From positions 25,286,539-25,350,538 of the forward strand of contig NC_054706.1 of the NCBI RefSeq assembly GCF_016097555.1: a stretch of 64,000 nucleotides of DNA, read 5' to 3'. The position numbers and the translations under genes were made by a program. Shown here piece after piece: positions 22,539 through 33,531 of the stretch. The notes under the pieces were generated by a model that was given only the letters and a program-made list of their open reading frames with translations, was not told where the DNA came from and made no database searches. The DNA comes from Gigantopelta aegis. Its lineage: Eukaryota; Mollusca; Gastropoda; Neomphalida; Peltospiridae. Each line of letters opens with the position of its first letter. Positions within the stretch are counted from its first letter, which is position 1.

Positions 22539-23474
22539 TCATACAGTACCAACTACTGAGGTTCGACGACAGAAACACGTGGATTTTAGCGCCCTCCGAA
22601 ACTGCGAGTTTTTCACCACATATATTATGAAGTTCATCCCAGAGTTCATCACAAGGAGTGGGACGGTGAAGATGCTAACCGATTCTGAAACCATTCCGGT
22701 GTATGTTAAGATTGTGAAGATCAAAGCCGGCGTGCAGCAGAGGAAGAAGACTCCAAAGACAACACTAAACATGACGACCAGCTCCCACTCTCTCTTGAAT
22801 TTGGCCATTCTCCTTTCGTAGGTTAGTGTGTGTGTTATCATGGTCATGCAGAGAATGGCTTTCCTTTCTCGATTGGCGGTATGAAATATATGTGCATAGC
22901 AAGCTGCGATGATTATTGAACACACAACAAAGAACCCTCCTTGAGTGTATGTTTGGTATTCCATGGTGAGTACTTTGTAAAACCGACAACGCACGTCGGC
23001 TTTCCAGTGATTCACGTATAGTGGAATTGATCCGAGAAATATTGCACAAATCCAGGTAATCCCAATAAGTAGTCCTGCCTTTGGTATCGTCGCCAAACGT
23101 TCGTATGCGAAAGGAAATGTTATACACACCCATCTGTCTATAGCAATAAGAACCATATTCAAAATTGAAGCCCCTAGCATTACAAAGAAAAGCACATGAC
23201 TGAACAGACAAAGATACTTGTTCTGATCAAACTCTGATTTTATCACTGGTATGTGGAACACCATTTGGTAAGCGAGGGACAGACCTGTTAACAAATCCGC
23301 AACGGTCAGTGATACAATATACATGTTAGGTACAGTCCACAAACTCCGGTTTAGACTAACTGCAATCAGCGTCAAACTATTGACAGTACAGATGAATGCC
23401 ATAAGTATTGCTTCGAAAACCACCGTTGCCATGTCGCTGACGTCGAAGTCGTTGTACCCTGTGAAATTCGTCAT
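22539..23474 (-). CDS. Intronless class A GPCR, subfamily B (B2)
   Basis: Intact 311-residue single-exon receptor. N-glycosylation site at residue 3 (NFT). TM1 about 17-40 with VN at 31-32; TM2 50-72 with TVAD 57-60; Cys89 at the top of TM3 and Cys163 in loop 2 (the class A disulfide pair); IDRW at 112-115; TM4 134-154 with Trp141; TM5 179-200, lacking the usual proline; TM6 231-257 with CCTP 246-249; TM7 264-286 with NSGMNFIIY 277-285, so proline 7.50 is phenylalanine. The C-tail is short with Cys300 and Cys302. The ATG chosen aligns with B1 and B3. It shares strong identity with B3, less with A1. Its neighbour A2 (5.6 kb downstream, same strand) is truncated. Ligand unknown; candidate chemosensory role is inference. 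Confidence 0.93.
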   Translation of the reverse strand: MTNFTGYNDFDVSDMATVVFEAILMAFICTVNSLTLIAVSLNRSLWTVPNMYIVSLTVADLLTGLSLAYQMVFHIPVIKSEFDQNKYLCLFSHVLFFVMLGASILNMVLIAIDRWVCITFPFAYERLATIPKAGLLIGITWICAIFLGSIPLYVNHWKADVRCRFYKVLTMEYQTYTQGGFFVVCSIIIAACYAHIFHTANRERKAILCMTMITHTLTYERRMAKFKREWELVVMFSVVFGVFFLCCTPALIFTILTYTGMVSESVSIFTVPLLVMNSGMNFIIYVVKNSQFRRALKSTCFCRRTSVVGTV

Positions 23475-24600
23475 CCTATTCCTAGAACCTTAGGCTAACT
23501 AACATTTCTCAGATGGGCATGACGCGAAGCCAGATATTGACGCAACTACGAAGTATTTTCAAAGAAACGGATGTGTTTGTTTTGTGTTACCATCTATTTC
23601 TTCAATCACAAACATCATTCAAAACTGAGAAAAGAAATCGTCTGTTATTTAGGCATCTGTTTAAACAGACGATAACGTAGTGTGATGTCGAATCGGATTG
23701 GCCTTCATGTGTGGTTGATGAATTAATGATCAGGACAGTTTTCATGGTCTGTACCTTCATACGTATCAATCGCCTTAACTTGAAGGCAAGTAATTATTTT
23801 AGCAAATGATCTCTCACTGAACTGCATTAGTGTGTGGTCAACACGCAATAAAATCACTTTCTATTACTCTACGCATTATTGACTACAACGATGAGGACTA
23901 ATGAAATACCTTTTTTTTTCAACTTGTCCATCTATTAGTGGGCTCCATGGTCAAGTGAAGAAACTACTGGACAATCACCTTGTGCATCTATTAGTAGGCT
24001 CAATAGTCAAGAACATAAGCTGCTGGGCAATCAAGCTGACGACATTAGTTCAAATCCCATCACAGCTGGCTCACACTTTCATTCATCTTTCTCATCTATT
24101 ACACTCTGCCTATCATTCTCATCGCTTGCCTGTTACAACTCCCTCCACGGCTGTAGTCTCTGTGCACGTCCCGGCACCGCCTGATATCTTCGTCCTCTGC
24201 CGCTAATAAAGCTGGTCTGACCCTCGGCACTAACGAATGCCGGCCGGTAGTAGGGGTGTATGGTAGGTGGCTACAAATGACTCTTAAAAATACCATAAGT
24301 AACTATTGAACATTCTCCAAAGTAATCAGACTAAGCCCATAGCTAAAGCTGATCAGAAAGAAAACCCCCACAAAAAGCCTGTTCATCTATTTTATATTTC
24401 ATTAGAATTGTTTTCATTTGAGTAAAAACAACATCCCTTGCGTGTTATTTATCATCGTGGTTTAGGGGTGGAAACATTCCCATGGATTTCATTGAGAGTA
24501 GCGAACACAGCATCTGTGATAATGTTTTCAAATATGTGTTTCGTTTTGTACAATATTTGTTTGATTGTCACATAACATTTATAATATTTATTATATACGA
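23475..24600. other. Upstream flank of B2, duplicated
   Basis: Matches 16267-17430 and 31669-33200. No gene or promoter motif assigned. Contains the empty site 'tggtttaggggtggaaac' (24458) for the MITE at 32661. Confidence 0.6.
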
Positions 24601-24745
24601 CAGTCTCGGTGGCGTCGTGGTTAAGCCATCGGACATAAGGCTGGTAGGTACAGGGTCCACAACCCAGTACTAGCTCCCACCCAGAGCGAGCTTTAACGAT
24701 TCAATGAGCCACTACACCCTCTTTTCTCTCTCACTAACCACTAAC

Positions 24746-27639
24746 TTTTTTATTTATTTTTATTATTATTTTTTTCTTTTTTTTATTAATGAGTTTATTG
24801 CCCCCAGATCAGTTGACAGTGTCAAGGTTGGGGAGCCTTGAATCATTGCCTTATAAAAATACATGTATATATTCATACCTTCTAGTTACATACATTTGAA
24901 TTTGTTAAAAACAATACATAAATATGAATACAATACTGGTTTTGATCTGAGGGGGACAGGGGATAGAGAATGGACAGATGAAATGAATGGAGGAAAAAAG
25001 AGGAAAGATAAACAGAAACTAAAAAAAGAGAGAAGGAAGCATGTATTATTTACTCGTATTGTAGATTAAGATTGGTTTTCTGGTTCTACTGAATTTTTAG
25101 TATATCCAAGCAAGCCCAGATTTTCCTTTAGGTTAACAAAATGTGCAGTTATGAGATTGAAGAAAGTAGTATCAATTAATTCTCCGATTTTTAAGCAAAA
25201 AGATTCAACCATTTCTCGCAATGTTCATTAAATTTGTCATACTGGCAATTTTTAAAATAAATGCATCTTTCTATTTGGAATTTAGTTTTCAGGATATTTT
25301 CAATGGCCTTTTTGTGCAAACTTGGTTTAAGTATTTTCATGTTGTAAATGTAATATTTTATATTGACAGTTATCCAGTTTACTACGTATCTTAGATCACC
25401 ATCTGTCATTCCAAACATAACTACATTTTTGCTTAGTGGGGTGCAAAGACCAGTTTTTTCAAAAATCCATTTTTTAACTACTTCCCAAAGGTTTCTTACT
25501 TCAATGCAGTCGTAAAAAAGGTGTTGCAATGTCTCCGGTTCATTATTACAAAAAGAGCATTTGTTTGAATCAACATAATGTATCATATGAAGAAAATTAT
25601 TAGTAGCCAGAATTCTGTGTAACAGTCTGTATTGAAACCACCTTAAAGTTGTATCTTTTAAACAATAGAAAGGTAGAGCATAGTAGTTTTCCCACGTACA
25701 ACAGTCGTATGTCAATCCTTTGTTTGCATATTTTATCTGTGACTTTGGAGTTATGGTTTTTTTATTCAACATATTGTACAGATCTTTACATCCTGCATTT
25801 GTGTTCAGTAGAATTTTCATTTTGAAAGGTAAAATTGGAATTTTAATAGATGTGAATGTTTTGTCATTAATATTGTTTAATGAACGTAGGAAAGATTTTA
25901 CAGCATTTACTAATGATGCATAATTTAAAAAATTAGTTTTTATGTCATATTTTCTTCTAAACGTTTCAAATACCAAAATATTCCCTTCATTGTCGAGTAT
26001 GTCGTTTATGAAAATTATTCCTTTTTTTTTATATAGTCATTATATAGAAACGGTTTGTAACTTTTTAAGATGTTGGTATTATACCAAATATTCAGTCCTT
26101 GTATATCTTCTGTCGTTTTTAGACTTTCTTTTTCTTGTAATAGTACCCAACTGAATAATACATTTTTCTAGAAACTGTTTTTGATCTTTTCTTTTTTAAA
26201 TTTAATGAAATAGTCCCCATATATAATTAGGTCCCTTGTACTTAAACCAGTAGTAGATTGAAATAGGTTGACCCATTTATTATCATTTAGAAAAAGTCTT
26301 CTTATCCATGATATTTTTAAGGATGTCATTACATGTTGTATATCTGGCATTTTTATACCCCCATATTTATAATCTTGAGTTAATAATTCTCGTTTTATTT
26401 TTTCTGGTTTATTTTGCCAAATAAATTGGAACAATATTTTATTTAAATTATTTATAATTGTTTTTGATGGATTTGGTAATGACATTAGTAGATACGTAAT
26501 GTTTGGTATTAATAAAGTTTTAACAATTGTAACTCTTCCTAGGACAGTCAGTTTTCTAAATGACCACAGTTTTATCAAGTTCAGAATTTGTTTGATCTTA
26601 GAGCCAAAATTACATGCTATAATATCTTTTTAATTTATGGGAAAGTTAATACCGAGCAAAGTAAACTGGTTTTCACCCCATTCCAGTTTCCAACGTGATG
26701 GACACCGTTACAATATTTTTTGCTACCTATCCAAATGGCTTTTGACGTAGAGTAATTTATTTTTAAACCGGAGATCTCAGAATAGTAATCAAGTAATGTC
26801 ATTGTATTGTACAGAGACTCAGGAGATCCATCAAGAGTGAAAGTAGTATCATCGGCATATTAAGAAATTAGATATTCTTCACCATTAACAGTAATGCCTT
26901 TCATATTTGTTTTATTCCTAACCAGAATTTCGAGAATTTCAGCACAAATTAGAAAAATATATGGCGACAGGGGGTCACCTTGTCTGCAACCTCTTTCTAA
27001 TTTGAAAGTTTCTGATAAATAACCATTTTGTAATACACCGGACATTGAATTTTTGTTAAATGTTTTAATCCAGCTCTTTATTGAACTTTTAAAATTAAAT
27101 ATATCTAATGCTTTTTCGATAAAGGACCAAGATACAGAATCAAAAGCTTTTTCGAAGTCCACAAGTATTAACAGACCAGGTATATTGTATGTTTCAGTGT
27201 ATTGCATTATATCATATATCAATCGTATGTTTTCTCCAATATATCTTCCTTTAATAAAACCTGTTTGATCTTTATTTATTATTTTATCTAAGACTGTTTT
27301 AATTCTATTTGCAATGCAGCCAGAAGCCATTTTGTAAGTGCAGTTCAAAAGAGTTATGGGTCGCCAATTTTTCAAAAATTGCTTGGGGATACAAGTGATT
27401 ATACCTAGTTTTTGTACTTGGGACATTTCCTCAATAGTATAACTATAATTTATTGACCGAACTATAAAATGCCCTGAGTCTGTCCAAAATGTTTTGAAAA
27501 ACTCTGCTGTAAATCGGTCCCAGCCGGGACTTTTTTCGTTCTTCATATTTTTAAGAACATTTAAAACTTCAGAGTATGTTATTTTTCCTTCTAGAGCTTG
27601 TTCTTCTTCATTTGTTAACCTGTTAAAATTATAAACTGA
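24746..27639 (-). mobile_element. L1/Tx1-like LINE with 8-bp target duplication
   Basis: Bounded by CCACTAAC at 24738-24745 and 27640-27647. The T-rich left end is its poly-A side. 5'-truncated: the coding part starts in the endonuclease-RT linker near 27600. Same family as the LINE at 543-3384. ORF2 remnants are at 25191-25976, 26168-26578 and 26860-27546. Confidence 0.9.
25191..27546 (-). pseudogene. LINE ORF2 remnant (RT to C-terminus)
   Basis: 26860-27546: fingers and palm (SPGWDRFTAEFFKTFW, DQTGFIKGRYIGENI, LVDFEKAFDSVSW, GCRQGDPLSPYIF) ending at a stop just before the catalytic box; on the plus strand that site reads 'atcatcggcatattaagaa', so the Tyr-Ala-Asp-Asp region follows a stop codon. 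26168-26578: post-RT section (MIKLWSFRKLTVLGRVTIVK). 25191-25976: C-terminal region with a knuckle-like NKCSFCNNEPETLQHLFYDC. At least three breaks; inactive. Confidence 0.87.
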
Positions 27640-27762
27640 CCACTAACACTTAACAACTAACTCACTGTACTGAACTGACAGCCCAGATAGTTGAGGTGTG
27701 TGGCCAGGACAGCGTGCTTGAACCTTAATTGGATATAAGCACGAAAATGAGATCAAATGAAA

Positions 27763-28458
27763 TGTTTGCCACAGCTGCATAACATGTTTTTATGGTCTGA
27801 CCAAAGTGGGGTTTTTTTTTTTTTTTTTTGGGGGGGGGGGGGGGGTTGTTTGTGTTTTTTTTGGGGGAGGGTGTCTTTTCGATGATTTTATTTTTGGTTG
27901 ATCGTTCGCATCTCTTTACTTTCACATCTGTTTTGTCATGAAAATTCTGTTCAATATTGGTTTGTTTACCACTGACCATAGCGTTTATTTTTGACATTTT
28001 CAAGATTTAATGTTTTGGTATTTAATGCTAATATGCTTCATTGTGTGCATTTCGCTACTTTTCATAAATGCACGAAAAAACCCACAATGTACAAGTCCTT
28101 TACGTCCATCACGGTAATATTTTACTGAAACAATGTTTAGAATTCATCTGTGATCAAAGTTTGCTAAACTAATACGACACTAACGAAGAATAATTAGTTT
28201 AGTGGCTCTTTACATTGGTGTGTGTATATGTAAATATACGTAGGGCTATGCCACAAGAAATTACATTAAAAGGTTGGAGGTGACAAAAAAGAGCAGACAG
28301 TGTAATATTTATTATCTCTTTCTTGTCAACATGTATTATCAACATGCAAAATAGTAAGCAGAGACATGCATCAGATGACACTGCATTAAGGAATTCGACT
28401 CAAACGATAACCTGATACGAACAAAACTGGCCAACATATTCTGTAAAACAATGTAAAT
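27763..28458. other. Intergenic, continuation of the duplicated B-A spacer
   Basis: No gene. Holds a T/G homopolymer stretch (about 27811-27846). From 28150 on it matches 17610-17880 and 34000-34690 ('gtggctctttacattggtgt'). Confidence 0.6.
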
Positions 28459-29028
28459 TTATAGTGACAGATCCTAGTTTTTAAAGACTACAGAGTACTT
28501 ATTAGAACCAGATGGGGGTTTTTTTTCTTCTTTTTTAAAATTAAATATTTATTGTCCCAGATCATATAGCAGTGTTGGGGTTGGGAGCCCCGAATCACTG
28601 CTTTACATATATATATATATCCAATATATATATATCCATGTTCTAAGCAACAAAAAATATTTGTTAAAATAACAACACTAACAGAAACTGGTTCAGACTA
28701 AAGTTCAACACATGCATAGAGTTGAACATGGACAGTGATCTATAATATAACTATATATTTTTATGATCCGAGATATCAACCAGGACAAAGGAAATGGCGA
28801 ATAAGAGGGAAGAGCCTTTCTTAATAATTAAAATCAGACATTACTGACAGTTTATTGTTTCAATTATCCATTTTGGTACATTTCGAAGTGTTTCTGGTCA
28901 TCAAATACAACAAAATAAATTTGTCAAGGGCATTCCCCCGTTTCAACGTCACAGACTCACATCACTATAGTGTAACCTTATCCAAATTGCTTACAGATTT
29001 GTAGATTAACCAAAATTAGTGTTAATTT
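28459..29028. repeat. MITE-2-like sequence with LINE-tail insert, 3' of A2
   Basis: Left end 'agtgacagatcctagttttt', right end close to 'cgggtcattagcgacttta' beside the A2 frame. A LINE 3' tail ('tattgtcccagatcatatag', about 28515-28790) is inserted at the same place as in unit 1. Confidence 0.7.
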
Positions 29029-29572
29029 TCACGGGTCATTAGCGACTTTAGTGAAGTAGAGTAATGTGGCAGCAACTACTGATGTTCGCCAATTTAAACA
29101 TGTAGCTTTTAGCGCTGTTCGAAACTCATAGTTTTTCACCACATAAATAACAAAGTTCATCCCAGAGTTGGTCAGAAGGAGCGGGGTAGTGAAGCTAATA
29201 ACATTTTCTGGGACTCCTGCCGTGTAGGTTACGATGATAAACAGGAAACTTGGAGCACTACAGAGGAAAAAAACGACAAAAATAACACGAAACATTTTAA
29301 CCAACTCCCAGTCTCTTTTGAATTTGGCCATCTGTGTATCCTTGTTGAGCGTGTATCCAGTTGATGTTAGCCGACGCAAAGTCTCTGTCCGTCTCTTGGC
29401 AACACGTAACATATGACCGTAGCAAGCAGCAATAATTGCCGAGGTCACAATGAAGAATCCACCTTGAACGTAAATCTGGTACTCTGGGTTGAGTACTTTG
29501 AAAAATACGCAATCAGTATTGCGTGTCCACTCATTAGCATACAGTGGAACGGTCCCCAAAAGTATTCCACTT
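29029..29572 (-). pseudogene. Class A GPCR, subfamily A, truncated (A2)
   Basis: Only the C-terminal half remains. It opens inside TM4/loop 2 (GTVPLYANEWTRNTDC, equivalent to A1 residue about 150) and runs through TM5, TM6 (FFLCSAPSF) and TM7 (NSGMNFVIYVVKN). At 29572 the receptor sequence stops and joins directly to SINE-A flank sequence that in unit 1 lies 1.8 kb further upstream, so a deletion removed TM1-TM4, the start codon and the leader array. The usual stop TAA has become TTA, so the frame reads on for about 11 residues into the flanking MITE-like sequence (LLYFTKVANDP). It is otherwise nearly identical to A1. No function expected. Confidence 0.92.
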
Positions 29573-29855
29573 GTCCTTTACAGTTAAAACCACCTGTGAT
29601 TTGTTTTATTTCAAATTATGTTCGTGCTTATATCAAATTAAGGTTCAAGCACGCTGTCCTGGGCACACACCTCAGTTATCTGGGCTGTCTGTCCAGGACA
29701 GACGCTTAGTTGTTGGTGGTTAGTGAGAGAGAAACTTACACCTACCCATTGCGTTGTTAATAATCGCTCTGGGTAGGAGCCGGTACCGGTCTGCGAACCC
29801 TGTACCTACCAACCATATGTCCATTAGCTTAACCATGACACCACCAAGGCCGGTC
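29573..29855 (-). repeat. SINE-A copy joined to the A2 deletion
   Basis: Plus-strand landmarks 'acagttaaaaccacctgtga', 'aggttcaagcacgctgtcct', 'atcgctctgggtaggagccg' and 'attagcttaaccatgacacc'. The paralogue of 20990-21250. Confidence 0.85.
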
Positions 29856-29859
29856 TCCC

Positions 29860-30725
29860 AAGGATGTGTTACTCTAATACTAATAGTAATACAGTGCAAA
29901 CGTAATATGCAAAACGGTAACCAGTCTTAGGTTGTATGTCAGTATTTACGTTTGCAAAACGTTAATATGGTAAATTATTTATTTAATTTCTAAAATATAA
30001 CATAAATAAATAAAAATAATAAAAATAATAAGTACATATGATGAAATAGATAAATTTAACAAAATACCCACATTGAAAAAATTATTCATTTGGTATGTGT
30101 GGGGTGGGGTTGGGGTGGGATGGGATTGTAAGCCTTAAACTGTTATACATGTACACTTTATGCTAATAAGGGTGGGTTTGTTGTTGTTGAGATTGTTTTG
30201 AGAGAGGGGAGGGAGGAGTTCCCATTCATAAGTTAATAAATATATAATCATTTATAAGTCACAAAATATTCATTTTTGTTTAATGCTATTAATTGCTGTA
30301 ATAAGTAACTAATACGGTTTTATTGGAAACAATTCTAATCTGATGAAAATGGTTTGCATGTTTGTTCTAAACAAACCATAAAGTATGCCTAAAGAGCCTA
30401 TCAGTATGCAAAATATACATTGAAAAGATAATTATTTTAATTTTATCAACAGTTACAATTGGGGAAGTGAATTTTTCAAGAATTCAGAATTACCAAATGT
30501 TTGACATTCATTAGCCGATGATTAATTAATCAATGTGCTCTAATGGTGTCGTTAAAAAAAACCTTTAACAATAATATCTAATTACTATGCTCTTGCTAGA
30601 AAATTTATTGATAATTCAAAGAAAGCAGGTTTCTCTTTCGTATCGAAGTCATCAGTCATAATCAACAAAGAATAGCAACAAAGCCGGATGAGCGGATTTA
30701 TAAGCACGGCAGTTTAATTTACCAA
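29860..30725. other. Intergenic between A2 and B3, paralogue of 21610-22535
   Basis: No gene. Matches the unit 1 stretch through 'gcaaaacggtaaccagtctt', 'ataagttaataaatatat' and 'gtttgacattcattagccg'. It ends 3' of B3. Confidence 0.65.
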
Positions 30726-30729
30726 GACG

Positions 30730-31668
30730 TCATACAGTACCAACTACTGATGTTCGGCGACAGAAACACGTGGCTTTTAGCGCCCTTCGAAACTGCGAGT
30801 TTTTCACCACATATATTATGAAGTTCATCCCAGAGTTCATCACAAGAAGTGGGATGGTGAAGCTGTTAACCGATTCTGAAACTCCTGCGGTGTATGTTAT
30901 AATTATGAAGATGAAAGCCGGCGTGCAGCAGAGGAAGAAGACTCCAAAGACAACACTAAACATGACGACCAGCTCCCAGTCTCTCTTGAATTTGGCCCTT
31001 CTCCTTTCGTGGGTTAGTGTGTGTGTTATCATGGTTATGTGGAGAATGGCTTTCCTTTCTCGATTGGCGGTATGAAATATATGAGCATAGCAAGCTGCGA
31101 TGATTATTGAACACACAACAAAGAACCCTCCTTGAGTGTATGTTTGGTATTCCATGGTGAGTACTTTGAAAAACCGACAACGCACGTCGGTTTTCCAGTG
31201 ATTCACGTATAGTGGAATTGATCCGAGAAATATTGCAAAAATCCAGGTAAGCCCAATAAGTATTCCTGCCTTTGGTATTGTCGCCAAACGTTCGTATGCG
31301 AAAGGAAATGTTATACACGCCCATCTGTCTATAGCAATAAGAACCATGTTCAAAATTGAAGCCCCAAGCATCACAAAGAAAAGCACATGTCTGAACAGAC
31401 AAAGATACTTGTTCTGATCAAACTCCAATTTTATCCCTGGTATGTGGAACACCATTTGGTAAGCGAGGGATAGACCTGATAACAAATCCGCAACGGCTAG
31501 CGATATAATATACATGTTAGGCACAGTCCACAAACTCCGGTTTAGACTAACTACAATCAGAGTCAAACTATTGACAGTACAGATGAATGCCATAAGTATC
31601 ACTTCGAAAACCATCGTTACCATGTCGCCGACGCTGATGTCGTTGTACTCTGTGAAATTCGTCGTCAT
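30730..31668 (-). CDS. Intronless class A GPCR, subfamily B (B3)
   Basis: Intact 312-residue single-exon receptor, the closest relative of B2 and of pseudogene B1. N-glycosylation site in MTTNFTEYND; TM2 SLAVADLLSG; TM3 cysteine in YLCLFRH; IDRWACITFP (DRW for DRY); loop-2 cysteine in DVRCRFF; TM6 FFLCCTPAF; TM7 MNSGMNFIIYVVKN (NFxxY). The C-terminus FCRRTSVVGTV matches B2. The C-terminal half is almost identical to that of B1, more so than to B2, which suggests B1 and B3 are sisters or that gene conversion has acted. The start is one codon longer than in B2 (MTTNF against MTNF). Membrane receptor of unknown ligand. Confidence 0.93.
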   Translation of the reverse strand: MTTNFTEYNDISVGDMVTMVFEVILMAFICTVNSLTLIVVSLNRSLWTVPNMYIISLAVADLLSGLSLAYQMVFHIPGIKLEFDQNKYLCLFRHVLFFVMLGASILNMVLIAIDRWACITFPFAYERLATIPKAGILIGLTWIFAIFLGSIPLYVNHWKTDVRCRFFKVLTMEYQTYTQGGFFVVCSIIIAACYAHIFHTANRERKAILHITMITHTLTHERRRAKFKRDWELVVMFSVVFGVFFLCCTPAFIFIIITYTAGVSESVNSFTIPLLVMNSGMNFIIYVVKNSQFRRALKATCFCRRTSVVGTV

Positions 31669-32651
31669 GTTCCTAGAACGTTAGGCTAGCATTCCTCAGA
31701 CTTGCACAAGGCGGAGCCCGATATTGGCGCAACTATGAAGTCTTTTCAAAGAAACAGATGGGTCTTTTTTTGTGTTGCCATCTATTTCTTCAGTCACAAA
31801 CATCATTCAAAGCTGAGGGGAAAAAATCGTCTGTTATTTAGGCATCCGTTTAAACAGATGAGAACACAGTGTGATGTCGAATCGGATTGGCCTTCATGTG
31901 TGGTTGATGAATAAATGATCAAGACAGTTTTCATGGGTTGTGCCTTCATACGTATCAATCGCCTTAACTTGATGGCAAGTAATTATTTTAGCAAATGATC
32001 TCTCATTGAACTGCATTAGTGTGTGGTCAACGAGCAATAAAATCACGTTCTATCATTCTACGCATTATTGACTACAACGATGAGGACTAATGAAATACCC
32101 CTTTTTTCAACTTGTCAATCTATTAGTGGGGTCCATGGTCAAGTGAACAAGCTGCTGGACAATCAACTTGTGCATCTATTAGTAGACTCAATAGTGCAGT
32201 GCATAAGCTGCTGGGCAATCAAGCTGACGACATTCGTTCAAATCCCATCACAGCTGGCTGACACTTTCATTCACCTTTTTCATCTATTAAACTCTGCCTA
32301 TCATTCCCATCGCTTACCTGTCACAACTTCCTCCACGGGTGCAGTCTCTGTGCACGTTCCGGAACCCGTCTGACATCTTCGTGGTCTGATCCTCGGCACT
32401 CACTAACGACCGTCGGTAGTAGTGGCGTATAGTAGGTGGTTACAAATGGCTCTTAGCAAAGCCATAAGTAACTATTGGACACTCTCCAAAGTGATTAGAT
32501 TAAGCCTATAGCTAAAGCTGATTAGAACACCACCACCCCCCCCCCCCCCCCCCACCCCCCACCCCGAAAACCTGTTCATCTATTTTATATTTCATTACAA
32601 TTGTTTTCATTTGAGTACAGACAACATCCCTTGCGTGTTATTTCTCATCGT
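31669..32651. other. Upstream flank of B3, duplicated
   Basis: Matches 16267-17320 and 23475-24460. No gene. A C-rich run lies at 32531-32563. Confidence 0.6.
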
Positions 32652-32660
32652 GGTTTAGGG

Positions 32661-33091
32661 CATCTTCATAAATCAAGGCTAATATTCGTTCCTCGTATTC
32701 AATCTTGATACATGTAGTCAAGATTACTGATATCCATTACTAGCGCCCTCTATTGGAAGAAAATTTGTAACACCGATTATGTTCCTTACACGATGACATC
32801 GCTGACCAATCACAGCATCGGTAACATGTGACAATCTTGAAAGCAATATCAAAAATTAACCCCCGAAACCTTTTTTTTAACATATCGTGACAAACACGAC
32901 ACGTTTCCACGGATGCTGACGCTGCCATCTTTGTTTACAATAACAAGGGAATCTATAAGGAGCGTTGCGATTCGTTGCAATCAGATCTCATCGCATCCAA
33001 TGAAATTTAAGCATTTTGTGGCACGATTTCTTGACGACATGTATCAAGGCTGAATACGAGGAACGAATATTAGCCTTGATTTATGAAGATG
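32661..33091. mobile_element. MITE with about 60-bp inverted repeats and 9-bp duplication
   Basis: Ends are 'catcttcataaatcaaggct' and its exact reverse complement; the inverted repeat extends about 60 bp with few mismatches. GGTTTAGGG flanks both sides (32652-32660 and 33092-33100). Units 1 and 2 have one copy of this target and no insert. A 9-bp duplication with long TIRs suggests a Mutator-like origin; this is inference. The 62-codon frame inside is not claimed as a gene. Confidence 0.9.
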
Positions 33092-33100
33092 GGTTTAGGG

Positions 33101-33531
33101 GTGGAAACATTCTCATCGCTTTCCTTGAGAGTAACAAACACAGCATCTATGATAATGTTTTCAAATATGCGTTTCGTCTTGTACAATATTCGTTAGTTTG
33201 CCACAGCTGCATAACATGTTTCCAGTGTCTGACCAATGCGGTGTTTTTTGTTGTTCTTGTTTGGGATTTGGGGGTTTTGTTCTTTCGATGATTTTATTTT
33301 TGGTATGTGGTGTTGATTGTTCGCATCTCTTTACTTTCAAATCTGTTTTGTCATGAAAATTCTGTTCAATATTGTTTGTTTTCCACTGACCATAGCGTTT
33401 ATTTTTGACATTTTGAAGGGGTTTTTTTTGTTTGTTTTTTGTTTGTTTGTTGCTGTTGTTTTTTGTTGTTGTTGTTGTTGGGTGTGGGGGTTTTTTTTTG
33501 GGGGGGGGGTTCTTTTTTATGGGGGGTGCAT
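33101..33531. other. Duplicated B-A spacer with low-complexity T/G stretch
   Basis: No gene. It matches 17320-17460 and 27755-28010. About 33415-33530 is dominated by poly-T, (GTT)n and poly-G. Confidence 0.6.

Larger units (their letters stand above)
24602..27762 (+). repeat. SINE-A copy split by a LINE (24602-24745 and 27640-27762)
   Basis: The tRNA-like head is at the left (A box 'ggtggcgtcgtggttaagcc', B-box region 'ggtacagggtccacaaccc'). The body continues to 'ctctcactaaccactaac' at 24745 and resumes at 27640 with 'ccactaacacttaacaacta' then 'cagcccagatagttgagg' and 'ggatataagcacgaaaatga'. The LINE lies between. Confidence 0.88.

Noticed and set aside
32740-32928. 62-codon frame MAASASVETC...
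   Set aside because: Entirely inside the MITE at 32661-33091; no homology recognised and no sign of selection can be seen.
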